Below, piece after piece: positions 54,039 to 62,651 of a stretch of DNA of 64,000 nucleotides. Source of the stretch: Acidobacteriota bacterium (GTDB lineage: Bacteria; Acidobacteriota; Terriglobia; Terriglobales; Acidobacteriaceae); the NCBI GenBank assembly GCA_013289795.1, contig JABCZH010000007.1:1-64000 (forward strand), in the 5' to 3' direction. The position numbers and the translations under genes were made by a program. The stretch's first letter is position 1; every line of letters begins with the position of its first letter. A model generated the notes under the pieces. It searched no databases and was not told the origin of the DNA. It worked only from the letters and a program-made list of their open reading frames with translations.

Positions 54039-54944
54039 ATGACAGTATTAATCGCGTGGGTACGAACCATTCAGGATTGTGAGGAATTGATCTTTGTATC
54101 CGACAGTCGCTTGAATGACTGGCGCAACTTTGATACGTGTCCCAAAGTTCTTACGTTGCCCCGAAACGACTGCGCCATCGCCTTCTCGGGTGACACCAAG
54201 GATGCCTACCCGATGATGTTACAGCTGGGCCTCGCCATTGATGCCCACGAGCCTTTGCGAGTTGGGTCACTCGACGTATCTTCCCTGAAAAGTCACGCTT
54301 TGAAAATATTCGATAGCATGGCCCATCTAATTGAACACTCTGACCACGTTGTCGGGGAAGTGGAAGCTGACCCAACGACCTTCTTGTTTGGAGGCTATTC
54401 TTGGGTCAACAAGCAGTTCGAACTGTGGTCGATAGCCTACCGTCAGTCTGAAAATAAGTTTGTTGCCCGACCGGCCCAATGGGCCTGTTATTCTGAGGAG
54501 GCGAAGAAAGTTGTGTTCCGAAGCATGAAGTCGCCACACGCCGGCGAGATCGCGAGCAAGATCGCATTCGCTGGTGATCAGGGGAAAGCGGCTCGTGAGC
54601 TATTAACTGCCAAATTGGCCAAGGTGCACCCGACCAGCATGACGTATCGTGGTTTGGGCTGGGAGCCTTTTGAGGTGGTTCGAGATATGCTTCGCGACCC
54701 AAACCACTCTTACACGATTGGAGGTGCACCTCAGGTACTAAAGGTGTATCAGTACATGCGAACGGCTCCTCTTGGGGTTTATTGGCCCGACAAGAAATCA
54801 GGAACAATTTACTTGCAAGGGCGTCCCGCTCTCGGGTATGAACGCATGGACAGATGGGTACTCGACCCAGACACAATGCACTCGGAGAGTCCGAAGCACT
54901 CGCGAAACGATGCAGATGACGCAACGCAAGAATCTTTGCCTTGA
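54039..54944 (+). CDS. Proteasome/HslV-like Ntn hydrolase
   Basis: A 301-aa protein whose first 80 residues follow the proteasome beta/HslV pattern. T2 would become the N-terminal nucleophile after Met removal (MTVLIAWVRT), D22 lies in FVSDSRL, K36 in CPKVLTL, and AIAFSGDTKDAYPM corresponds to the FAGGTADA strand-helix. FLFGGYSW matches the later strand. The family normally forms rings and cleaves peptide bonds; the 120-residue C-terminal part is unusual for HslV. GAGG is seven bases before ATG 54039. It lies convergent to the kinase-HD operon, in the cargo part of the island. A defence or peptidase role is inference. Confidence 0.65.
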   Translation: MTVLIAWVRTIQDCEELIFVSDSRLNDWRNFDTCPKVLTLPRNDCAIAFSGDTKDAYPMMLQLGLAIDAHEPLRVGSLDVSSLKSHALKIFDSMAHLIEHSDHVVGEVEADPTTFLFGGYSWVNKQFELWSIAYRQSENKFVARPAQWACYSEEAKKVVFRSMKSPHAGEIASKIAFAGDQGKAARELLTAKLAKVHPTSMTYRGLGWEPFEVVRDMLRDPNHSYTIGGAPQVLKVYQYMRTAPLGVYWPDKKSGTIYLQGRPALGYERMDRWVLDPDTMHSESPKHSRNDADDATQESLP

Positions 54945-54969
54945 CCTAGAATTACAGTTGAGACCCCCT

Positions 54970-55437
54970 TTAGGCCGAACGCCTCCCAGCAAATTCCCGG
55001 AAGCAGACTTCCATCTTTAACGCTCGCAGCGCAGGATTATTATCCCGCAAGCGCACGAAGAACTGTGGCGGTTGGAAAGAGGCTGAATGACGACGAAGTT
55101 CTGCTAGGCTCACTGCAAACGGCAGTTGTTGAATATTTTTTAGAACTAGGGCACACCCGAAGTTGGCGTCCAGGAAGTAGGCGCGAAACTCCGTCTCCGA
55201 TAGCCCGAGCCGATCTTTGTAGTCTCGCCAAAGTTTGTTCGGCGGAGCGCTGATGACCTGATCAATAACCGCAACTGCCTCCACAACCGCGTGAGGGGAT
55301 TTGCTGTAAATCCAGACCCGTGTTCCTCGCGACACGCGCAATGCGCGGCGGCGGAGTTCGATTGTCTTCCTCCCTTCCAAGATCCTCGATACATATTTCC
55401 TGTGCAATGAGATCAAAATATCTTCGGATTCAGGCAC
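54970..55437 (-). CDS. ASCH-domain (PUA-like) protein
   Basis: A 155-aa protein with an N-terminal ASCH/PUA-like fold: ILISLHRKYVSRILEGRKTIELRRR, TRVWIYSKSPHAVVEAVAVIDQV. ASCH domains bind RNA or modified nucleotides, and some family members hydrolyse N4-acetylcytidine. The GTG start (55437) overlaps the end of the GNAT-PIN gene by 8 bp and has GAGGGG seven bases upstream. It is the third gene of the kinase-HD operon. Given the GNAT module upstream, a link with acetylated nucleosides is a speculative possibility. Confidence 0.78.
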   Translation of the reverse strand: MPESEDILISLHRKYVSRILEGRKTIELRRRALRVSRGTRVWIYSKSPHAVVEAVAVIDQVISAPPNKLWRDYKDRLGLSETEFRAYFLDANFGCALVLKNIQQLPFAVSLAELRRHSASFQPPQFFVRLRDNNPALRALKMEVCFREFAGRRSA

Positions 55438-57640
55438 GAGCGAACCCCTCCACTAACACGTCAATCAGCTGCTGGTCGCTTATCTGTCTCGGGCATACCA
55501 AGTTCGACGCGTCGACGCATCTTAACTCTCGCAGTCGGTTGAGAGAAACGGATTGATCCAGAACCATCACGTTGCCAAAGGTCGCGGCGGACACCAAGTC
55601 CGTCGCTGTCAACTGATCAAAATCATCGATTTCGAGGACGCCGTGTCGCAGCATTACGCGAGGTATGTCAGATTTCCTTAGAACCTTTGTGTGAACGATG
55701 CGTGCGCACGCCGTCACAGATGCACGCCCGCCATCCCGACCAGATTCATAGAACAGGAGAGGGACTCCCACCTTGAAAAGGTTGAAGTTCCTTGGCGCGC
55801 TGAAATATACGCGTTCAGAAAATAGCATGGCCTCACGCCCAGGCAACAATGACAACTGACGCGACGCTCCTAACAATTGATCGGCATAACCGCGCCTGAT
55901 TGGGACAATATTCGCGGGACGTCCGGGAAGGACAATCAATGTTGGTGCCAGCAACCTTTCAAGGTCTGTTAACTTGACGTCGCGAGAAACACCATCAGCA
56001 GTTCGTAAGGAAATGAGTTGGTCATGCGCAACAAATGTCGGAAGTGACTCTGGAAAGCTGACACCAGAAACGACTTGAAGCACGGCCCGCATCTTTGGCC
56101 AATTCGCGGCATAAATGGGTCGTCCGACACAGACCTTCTGAAGAATTACATCATCAACACGTGGTCCGCCTACTGTGCGAAAGCCATAAACGAACGCCAC
56201 TTTCTCCGCCATCACGTGTCCCGAGGGAAGGTAGAGTCTCAACAGTACGGGAGCGACGTGGCTAGCGTCGCTGCAAACCGCTCCAATAATACATTCGAGG
56301 GCGGCCTCGGCCGCGGGGTGTTCCTCGTTGGCTACCAGCCTAACATCCGCTCTGTTTTGCAACCCCGCTGCCGCATCCCAAGAAGCCAGACACACAATGT
56401 CCGATCCCGAAGTCACAATTGCTCGTTTGCGTCCCGAAGATACGACCTCCCTAGCCAAGAAATCTTCCCGGAGCATCGTAGGGGTTGAAAAACTGTCTAG
56501 GAATGCTCTGATCGCCTGACTGTGACCACTGACGCGGTCCCAGACTCGCAGAGTATCGCTCGAAAGCTGGACTGAAATCGCCGGCATTCTCATTTGGCTT
56601 GACTTCACCAGCGCGGCGAAATTCTTAACGTGCAACACGAAGATGCCGTACCTCTTGTAGAGAGGATCTTGTACCTTCAAAAGCGTATCGTCACTGGTGA
56701 CGAACCCCGTCGCGCTGTGGTGGATTGCGGTTGCGAGATGTACGAGATCAGATCGATCCTGGAGCGATAGATTGCCCCTGCTCAAGCGATTCGGGAAAAT
56801 AAGCCGGCCTAGTTCGTCCAACAACTGTTGCAGTACTATCGGTTCGGGTTCAGGCAGCGTCGGAAACTGCATCGCGAATTCGAGGGCAGGGTCAGTCGGA
56901 GTGGCTTTGGAAGAGCGCTGTAATTCATTGATGAATTCTTCAGCCACAACAATTTGAATCAGTTTGTTGAACGCGGCACCGATGACATCGGCTGCATATT
57001 CAGATCGTGGCCGCCCTTTTATGATGTCCCAAAAGACATTGAGATCAATGGCGTAGACTGCCGGTTGGGCTCCCAGCTGCTCGATCAAGCCAAGGTCTGC
57101 GGCGGCAGGCAGCTGAGCGTCGAATAAGGTTGGGGTATTAAGCTGTCTAATGCGAACGTTGAGTAGTCTGTTTCTTGCGGCGCCTCCTGGTCTGCGTCTG
57201 ACTATGGCAAATCCTATCTTCTCCCAAAAGCCATTTGCGGGAAGATCCTCAGCTACCGTTGCTGAGACGCTGAGGTAGCCATACTCCTCCAGCATCTTGG
57301 TCAAATGTGTGATTAGCTCCTGGGCGACGCCCTTGTTCCTAAAATGCTCAACCACAAAGAGTTGAAATATGCGGGCATGAGGAAACGTGCCACCGAACAA
57401 CACATGTCCACCGTATTCACGGTTGGTCGTGACCAACGCGACGAGCAGGTTTCCGCGGGCTGCCGCGTCATCGTAAACCGGAGCAGGGAGGAACCCTAGC
57501 GCATCCCTTTCGCGGTCGGCATGATTTCGGACAGCATCAACAAAGGGCTTCACATCCGAATCTTCGGACTTAATGTCTACGACAAAGCCCTTGTTCTTAA
57601 CTTTGAGGTTTCGCAAAGAGACGATAGGCGCACCGCTCAT
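55430..57640 (-). CDS. GNAT - PIN nuclease - PUA-like multidomain protein
   Basis: A 736-aa protein. Residues about 20-150 are a GNAT acetyltransferase (acetyl-CoA loop RNKGVA in LFVVEHFRNKGVAQELITHL, then GFWEKIGF). Residues about 193-345 are a PIN RNase domain with D199, E235, D298 and D317. Residues about 395-495 look like a second, degenerate GNAT ending VAFVYGFRTVGG. Residues about 603-705 (MLFSERVYFSAPRNFNLFKVGVP, ACARIVHTKVLRK) read as a PUA/EVE/ASCH-like domain. Its ATG overlaps the kinase-HD stop (ATGA), so translation is coupled. Combined acetylation and RNA cleavage suggest an RNA-targeting effector; the target is unknown. Confidence 0.8.
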   Translation of the reverse strand: MSGAPIVSLRNLKVKNKGFVVDIKSEDSDVKPFVDAVRNHADRERDALGFLPAPVYDDAAARGNLLVALVTTNREYGGHVLFGGTFPHARIFQLFVVEHFRNKGVAQELITHLTKMLEEYGYLSVSATVAEDLPANGFWEKIGFAIVRRRPGGAARNRLLNVRIRQLNTPTLFDAQLPAAADLGLIEQLGAQPAVYAIDLNVFWDIIKGRPRSEYAADVIGAAFNKLIQIVVAEEFINELQRSSKATPTDPALEFAMQFPTLPEPEPIVLQQLLDELGRLIFPNRLSRGNLSLQDRSDLVHLATAIHHSATGFVTSDDTLLKVQDPLYKRYGIFVLHVKNFAALVKSSQMRMPAISVQLSSDTLRVWDRVSGHSQAIRAFLDSFSTPTMLREDFLAREVVSSGRKRAIVTSGSDIVCLASWDAAAGLQNRADVRLVANEEHPAAEAALECIIGAVCSDASHVAPVLLRLYLPSGHVMAEKVAFVYGFRTVGGPRVDDVILQKVCVGRPIYAANWPKMRAVLQVVSGVSFPESLPTFVAHDQLISLRTADGVSRDVKLTDLERLLAPTLIVLPGRPANIVPIRRGYADQLLGASRQLSLLPGREAMLFSERVYFSAPRNFNLFKVGVPLLFYESGRDGGRASVTACARIVHTKVLRKSDIPRVMLRHGVLEIDDFDQLTATDLVSAATFGNVMVLDQSVSLNRLRELRCVDASNLVCPRQISDQQLIDVLVEGFARA

Positions 57641-60372
57641 AGGTTGGCCTGCGCAACTTTTTCCAAAATACCGAGGAATTCATCACGGGCCACGGCAGCG
57701 CTTACCGCGTCTATGAAATCCGCATGGCAGAACACTCTGATCTTACCCGCCGAATCGCGAAGGCGCGACCCAAAGTTCTTCCACACTTCACTCGGCTGAA
57801 CCTCGCCTACAGCACGTTCGTCCCTTCGGAGAGCCCGTCTTTGCGCCTCCACCACGTAATACAAAGGAAAGTCAGCCCCGGGGCGGGAGCCGGGAATATC
57901 AATCAATATGATTGGCAGACGAGCTTGGGCCCGGTGCTGGATCAAATCGGCTATTTTTTGGGTCACGGTTGTCGTGGTTGGCGCAGAGTGCATTCTCGCT
58001 CCAACCGCTTCAGCTATTTTTCCCTCAATTTCCACGTAAGCTGCCACTTTCCGTGAGGGTGATAGACGTTCCCAGTGCTCGATGAATGCGTTCCAATCCG
58101 GTTCGCTGCGCTCTTTCGTGAATACGAAGAGACGCTTATATAGTCTTCGAGCCAACAAATCATCCAACAATTCGGTCTCCCGTGCGCCGGTGTTGGCAAG
58201 CCATGACCGCAGGAACGCTAGGACTACGGCGTCAGTCGCGCTGATCGTGCCTTCGGTCGTCCCGAGATCAGGTGGAGCGACAGCCATCCTAACAGTCGAT
58301 TGTTCTTCATCGGTTGCCGCAAATAGTGCTTCTTGAATCGGTTGGCCTTGGTAGAGGGACCGCGGCAAGGAGAGTACCAGATGCTCAAACGCAGAGCGGA
58401 ACTCGTTCTTCGTCCGCTCTTTTTCGCCAGACTGTACGACAATAGGAAGAACTGCACGAAACAGCATTGCCTTCATGCAACGGACGCTATGCTGCCAATA
58501 TACTTGTGAGAACATCGCATACCGGGCGATGGCGACAAACTCAGCAGCGACCTTCCCCTTTTCATGCACTCCTATGCACGCAACAAGCGTCTTGCCCTTT
58601 TTCTCAAGCGTGACAGTCAGTGACCGCAGAATACGCTCGAGATCGATGCCATTTCCGTAAGGCACACCAAGTCTGTCTGAGTCGCGTCGCAAATAGTCTA
58701 ATTTGTCAGCATCCAGTGGGCCGTCAATGATGCTATGGAGAAGACGATCCTTCAGAGGAGCATTGTCGTCATCTGGACGAGCGCTAAGTATTTGAATGAC
58801 CCGATCTGGCGTTGTGTCCCACAGTTTCAGAACTTCATCCAGCTTTTGAAGTGTAATTCTCTTGGCCCCGGGTTTTTTGGGATCGCGAAAGCCGCGAATA
58901 ACGGTGACTCCAAGCTGCTTGTGGTTGAACAATGTGGGTTCGATCTCTTCGAGGTCGTGAGACAGCGGGGCTTGTCCGACGTCATGCAATAGCGCGCTCG
59001 CTAGACAAGTTGACACATCGGATGCCTCAACCATCTGGCGAAATAACGGACTTAGCGGATCGTAATAAAGACTCAAAACAAAACGGGAAGCGTTATGAAA
59101 GGTTCCCAGACTGTGTTCGAGGCGGGAGTGTGTTGCCGTTGGGTAGACTTGGTTAACGAGTCCGAGTTGCGATATCGAGGCGAGTCGACGCAACGCGGGG
59201 TGGCTCAGCAATCTTTCCATGCGATCCGTGTATGTTGTTGGAGTTTCCCGTGTGACCTGGAGAGATTTTGAATGGTAAGCATTGAGCTCCGGCACTTCAT
59301 CAACGATCGAGTACTCTCCGGACAACTTGCGCACGTCCTGCAGTACCCGTTCACTGCTCTCGTAAGATAGCTGGTGCAGGAGTGCCCGGTCCAATCCGAT
59401 CCGCTCCTCAAGCCACGCCGGGACTTCGCCATGTAGTAGCCGGCCCGCCATGAGCAAGAGATATTTTCTTTCGTATGTTTCGAGGTTTTGGAGGCGGGAT
59501 GCCTCAGCGCCGCCGGCATCGAGGCCCAGCCATGTCAATAGGGTCTTACCCAAAGAGTAGAGGTCCCACTTCGGATCGATTTTGCTCCGCGAAATCGTTC
59601 CCTTCGCTCTATTCTCGTCAGACGGATCTTTGTCGAGAACTGCCACGAGTGCTGGATCGGCATATCCATAGGTGCACGCAACGATAGTCTCTCCGGTCGT
59701 TTGGGTCAGCGTCTTAGCAGTTCCGAGGTCGGCGATGACAGGCGTACCATCCAAACCGATTAGAATGTTGTCCGGTTTTAGATCGAGGTGCGCGACAGAG
59801 TTTTGGTGCAGGTAATTGACAGCATCGACAGTAGCACGAACAATATGCACAAAATACTCAGTAGACACACGCTTTTCTTTAAAGAATCGCTCAGAACTGT
59901 CTCCGTCTATGAAGTCCATGACATAATACGGGAATAGCCTCATCTCGCCTGAACTATCGGTTTGCGCTTCATGCCGCATCGAGTGAGATTCGTCCAGGCG
60001 ACTACTCCCGTGTATGCGGACGATCGAGCTATGTCTGAGTTTCGCAAGGTACGCAATTTCCTTGTCCATCATTGATACGAGGAGATTGCTCTTGCCCGGA
60101 ACAGGACGAGGAAATTTGAGAGCACACGCTTGACCGGAGAGTTGGCAATCCGATATCCGGATGACAACTGCCGAGCCGCCCAGGCCCAAGACTACCGGGT
60201 CGATGTACCTGGACGACAACTCAGTGCACAAACTGTCCAGCCGTGAACGTACGCGTAGCTTCTCATTGCTCCAGTATTCGCTAGAATTGTGGGCAACATA
60301 TTTTTCTTCAAGCTGATGCATCAGCTCATCAATATTCCAGGAACATTGGGACGTTCGAATGTCTGAAGCCAT
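57637..60372 (-). CDS. Ser/Thr protein kinase fused to SAMHD1-like HD phosphohydrolase
   Basis: A 911-aa fusion. The kinase (about 58-330) has glycine loop LGLGGSAVV, K86, E105, catalytic HLDLKPDN (D197, K199, N202) and DLG (D215). The HD domain (about 380-640) matches the dNTPase SAMHD1: R417/H420 in HSRLEHSLG, H463-D464 in LLHDVGQAPLSH, and D556 in LDADKLDYLRRDSD. The last 270 residues include a helical tail and IILIDIPGSR. GAGG lies eight bases before ATG 60372. A plausible role is signal-controlled hydrolysis of dNTPs or related nucleotides. It is the first gene of a three-gene overlapping operon on the island. Confidence 0.88.
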   Translation of the reverse strand: MASDIRTSQCSWNIDELMHQLEEKYVAHNSSEYWSNEKLRVRSRLDSLCTELSSRYIDPVVLGLGGSAVVIRISDCQLSGQACALKFPRPVPGKSNLLVSMMDKEIAYLAKLRHSSIVRIHGSSRLDESHSMRHEAQTDSSGEMRLFPYYVMDFIDGDSSERFFKEKRVSTEYFVHIVRATVDAVNYLHQNSVAHLDLKPDNILIGLDGTPVIADLGTAKTLTQTTGETIVACTYGYADPALVAVLDKDPSDENRAKGTISRSKIDPKWDLYSLGKTLLTWLGLDAGGAEASRLQNLETYERKYLLLMAGRLLHGEVPAWLEERIGLDRALLHQLSYESSERVLQDVRKLSGEYSIVDEVPELNAYHSKSLQVTRETPTTYTDRMERLLSHPALRRLASISQLGLVNQVYPTATHSRLEHSLGTFHNASRFVLSLYYDPLSPLFRQMVEASDVSTCLASALLHDVGQAPLSHDLEEIEPTLFNHKQLGVTVIRGFRDPKKPGAKRITLQKLDEVLKLWDTTPDRVIQILSARPDDDNAPLKDRLLHSIIDGPLDADKLDYLRRDSDRLGVPYGNGIDLERILRSLTVTLEKKGKTLVACIGVHEKGKVAAEFVAIARYAMFSQVYWQHSVRCMKAMLFRAVLPIVVQSGEKERTKNEFRSAFEHLVLSLPRSLYQGQPIQEALFAATDEEQSTVRMAVAPPDLGTTEGTISATDAVVLAFLRSWLANTGARETELLDDLLARRLYKRLFVFTKERSEPDWNAFIEHWERLSPSRKVAAYVEIEGKIAEAVGARMHSAPTTTTVTQKIADLIQHRAQARLPIILIDIPGSRPGADFPLYYVVEAQRRALRRDERAVGEVQPSEVWKNFGSRLRDSAGKIRVFCHADFIDAVSAAVARDEFLGILEKVAQANL

Positions 60373-60821
60373 TGCGGTTACCTCGCCAGTTAATGCTTGG
60401 GCCCAGGTTGGTTCAATGCGCTTTGGGTCTGCTTTAAGTTGTCCCTGGGTTCTCGGTCCCGACACACGAGACACTGCTTGGAAAGGGAGAGGTCTACTAA
60501 CAAAACATACAAACTGAAAACGAAAGCATTCTGCTCTGTTGAGGGAACGATGTCAAGCGCATTCGCCGGCCCGTCACCGCGAATGGCACGAAGGTAGCTG
60601 GACAGACGCTCCTTTAAGCGTATAAATTGCCTGAGTCTTTCCCCCAGGCTGGTTCGCGGGGCCTGGCGCGGTGTCCCCAAGAATGAGAATTGCGAACATT
60701 TGTCGCTGGGTGTAGCCGGTGTGAAGCATTGCTTACGCAGGCGGACACAGCATCCAGTCTGCGATCCCGGTTCTTAGTGAATATGCCGCCATCACGAAAG
60801 CGGCGCAGTTTGGGTGACCAC
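60373..60821. other. Divergent intergenic region between kinase-HD operon and HEPN gene
   Basis: About 450 bp that must hold the promoters of both flanking units. A minus-strand frame at 60390-60680 (96 codons, with one hydrophobic stretch) is present but lacks a ribosome site and recognisable family, so it is not called. A TTTATA-type -10 candidate for the minus strand lies near 60622. Confidence 0.4.
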
Positions 60822-61295
60822 ATGAAAACGCCGTATCAGGAGCGCGCTGATCTTGACAAAATTCGGTCGCAATGGAAGAAGCTGACAGGGCTTCATACTC
60901 GGGAAGAGTGGTCTGCTGCAATCGTCCGCGCCGCAACTGCCGCAGAACTGGTGGCCAACTTTGCCATTCGCAGGGAGTTTGCGGATCGAAGCACGTTCGA
61001 TCCACAATTCGTAGATTCCATGCTCCAGTGGGCTAATGGCCTAGCGGGAAAGGTTAATCACCTCTTGATCCCTTTGAGCGCAGGCAAGAAGCAGCATGAC
61101 ACGATCAGGAAACTCAAGACAGCATCCGATCAAATTAGCGGAAAACGAAATTCCATTGTCCATCAGGGCGAGTTCTGCAACGAAGACGAGGCTAAGGCTG
61201 CTATTCAGCAAACAAAAGACTTCATTGAGACTCTCGTACAATTGTATGAGCCGGATTTTGTGCTCAACGACGAGAAGCCAGTAACCTCAGAATAG
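60822..61295 (+). CDS. HEPN-like protein, candidate RNase
   Basis: A 157-aa all-helical protein. Residues 109-114 are RNSIVH, the R-x4-H signature of HEPN ribonucleases, within KRNSIVHQGEFCNEDEAKAAIQQTKD placed near the C-terminus as in known members (long stretch split by domain helices). HEPN RNases cut tRNA or mRNA in toxin-antitoxin, CRISPR and abortive-infection systems, though some family members are inactive dimer modules. The start is ATG 60822 or ATG 60783; both have weak ribosome sites. It is transcribed away from the kinase-HD operon. Confidence 0.6.
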   Translation: MKTPYQERADLDKIRSQWKKLTGLHTREEWSAAIVRAATAAELVANFAIRREFADRSTFDPQFVDSMLQWANGLAGKVNHLLIPLSAGKKQHDTIRKLKTASDQISGKRNSIVHQGEFCNEDEAKAAIQQTKDFIETLVQLYEPDFVLNDEKPVTSE

Positions 61296-61366
61296 GAATC
61301 GAGAAATTCCGTTGCCTGTGAGATGTCAAGCCGCGCTCCTGCGGGAGAGTGCGTGGTGTGGTGCGC

Positions 61367-61582
61367 CTAGATCTTGCTGAGCAATCTCGACAAGGACAAC
61401 CCGAAGCCTCTTGCGATGATCTGTAGCGTCACCAACGAGACATTCCTCTTGCCAAGCTCCAAGTCTGAAATATACGTGCGCCGCAGGCCCAAGTAGTCGG
61501 CCAGCTCGACCTGCGTCATCCCGCGACGCCTGCGAAGTGCGCGCAGCCGCACCCCAAATCTAGCCCGAATGTCCGCTGGCAT
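61367..61582 (-). CDS. Short XRE-family regulator
   Basis: A 71-aa protein consisting of one helix-turn-helix_3 domain (LRALRRRRGMTQVELADYLGLRRTYISDLELGKRNVSLVTLQIIARGF, shown here only as family evidence in parts: GMTQVELADYLGL, RTYISDLELGKRN). The size and layout resemble controller (C) proteins of restriction-modification systems. Its divergent upstream region has three TTCGGT-type half-sites. A DNA methyltransferase gene lies about 1.1 kb away, which fits a control role. Confidence 0.85.
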   Translation of the reverse strand: MPADIRARFGVRLRALRRRRGMTQVELADYLGLRRTYISDLELGKRNVSLVTLQIIARGFGLSLSRLLSKI

Positions 61583-61659
61583 GTGGCTGCACTATGCGCC
61601 GTGCGCAGCGTCTGGCGTGTCCACTACTGGAGAAGTTGTTCCTTTTGGCGGTAGAATCG

Positions 61660-61711
61660 CCGAGTTCGTTCGGTTCTGGCTGACCGAATCAACTCGGCCA
61701 GGTGATTCGGT
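61660..61711. promoter_or_regulatory. Overlapping inverted repeats, candidate XRE operator
   Basis: ACCGAATCA / TGATTCGGT (61683-61691 and 61703-61711) is a perfect 9-bp inverted repeat. The left arm extends to ACCGAATCAACTCGG, which also pairs 13 of 15 bases with CCGAGTTCGTTCGGT (61660-61674). Three alternating half-sites between divergent genes are typical of small-regulator operators; they could equally form competing RNA hairpins in front of the secreted-protein gene. Confidence 0.55.
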
Positions 61712-61732
61712 TAGTTGAAACGAGGCTGGTAT

Positions 61733-62587
61733 ATGGCGAAGAAGGTGTTGTTGATCGCACTGTTGACTGCTCTTTCGCGTCCGGCAGGAGCTCAGGAATC
61801 GCTCAGTCTCCACGTTTTGAGTTCGCGTATTGTGACCCAGTCAATTCAGGGCAGGAGTAATTGTGGCTTCTGGACTCAGAACGGCTATACCTGGGGAAGC
61901 TGCTCAGGCGGTAGCGCTCAGGAGAAGTGGTCGGTGAATGCAGTGGAAACCGACACCATGCGCTACCTCCTCAGTTGTCGCGCCAATCTCTTTCACAAGT
62001 GCTTCACCCTTAATGTTGGTGATACTTACCAAGCAGAACCGTGCGGCGGGAGCATGTGTGTTCACCTCGTGTACGGCAAACACAGCAAGGCAGCGATCAT
62101 TCGGTATGCGATTGTTGAGACTGTGGGCAGGCCACAGCCTCAGCCGCCTCCGGCGCAGGAACCTCCTCTGTCCAAGGAAGCCCCGCCCTCCATCGAGGCA
62201 CCGAAATCGGCGGGCGCAAACTCTGGATTCCCTGCCCGCTGGAAATCCATGATGAGCGGAACAATCCGAACCCTTCGTTTTGAAGGCGAATACATCTACG
62301 GCGAAACAGTTCTTTCGGAAGCTGCGGTGAAGGCTGGCGCGTTCGCCCTCATGGACGTCAAGAAGGATGGTGACAAGTATGTGGGCAAGGTAAACGGTCG
62401 CCTCGTGAGGCAAGACGGCGGCGCATCCTGTTCGGCTACTCGGCCCATTGAACTCACGCTCGTAACGCCAGATCGCATCGAAGGTCGCTCTTTTTATCCG
62501 CCTCTGAATGCGAAGATTGATTGGAACACGTGTACCTATGCACTGCCAGCGAATTGGCAACCGTTCACATGGATTCCTGTGAGGTAG
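61733..62587 (+). CDS. Secreted Cys-containing protein of unknown function
   Basis: A 284-aa protein with a signal peptide (MAKKVLLIALLTALSRPAGA). Two parts are joined by a Pro-rich linker (PQPQPPPAQEPPLSKEAPPS). The N-terminal part has several cysteines (NCGFW, GSCSGG, LSCRANLFHKCF, EPCGGSMC) likely forming disulfides; the C-terminal part is beta-rich (TIRTLRFEGEYIYGETVL, KDGDKYVGKVNG). GAGG is seven bases before ATG 61733. No family recognised. It is divergent from the XRE gene. Confidence 0.65.
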   Translation: MAKKVLLIALLTALSRPAGAQESLSLHVLSSRIVTQSIQGRSNCGFWTQNGYTWGSCSGGSAQEKWSVNAVETDTMRYLLSCRANLFHKCFTLNVGDTYQAEPCGGSMCVHLVYGKHSKAAIIRYAIVETVGRPQPQPPPAQEPPLSKEAPPSIEAPKSAGANSGFPARWKSMMSGTIRTLRFEGEYIYGETVLSEAAVKAGAFALMDVKKDGDKYVGKVNGRLVRQDGGASCSATRPIELTLVTPDRIEGRSFYPPLNAKIDWNTCTYALPANWQPFTWIPVR

Positions 62588-62651
62588 CCACGGAAGCGAA
62601 GCCGTGCCAGGCCCATGACTAGATTTTGATTTGCGAAGGCTTCCGGGTCTG

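Noticed and set aside
60390-60680. 96-codon minus-strand frame upstream of the kinase-HD gene
   Set aside because: There is no ribosome site, no family, and it lies where a promoter is needed; coding cannot be excluded but is not supported.
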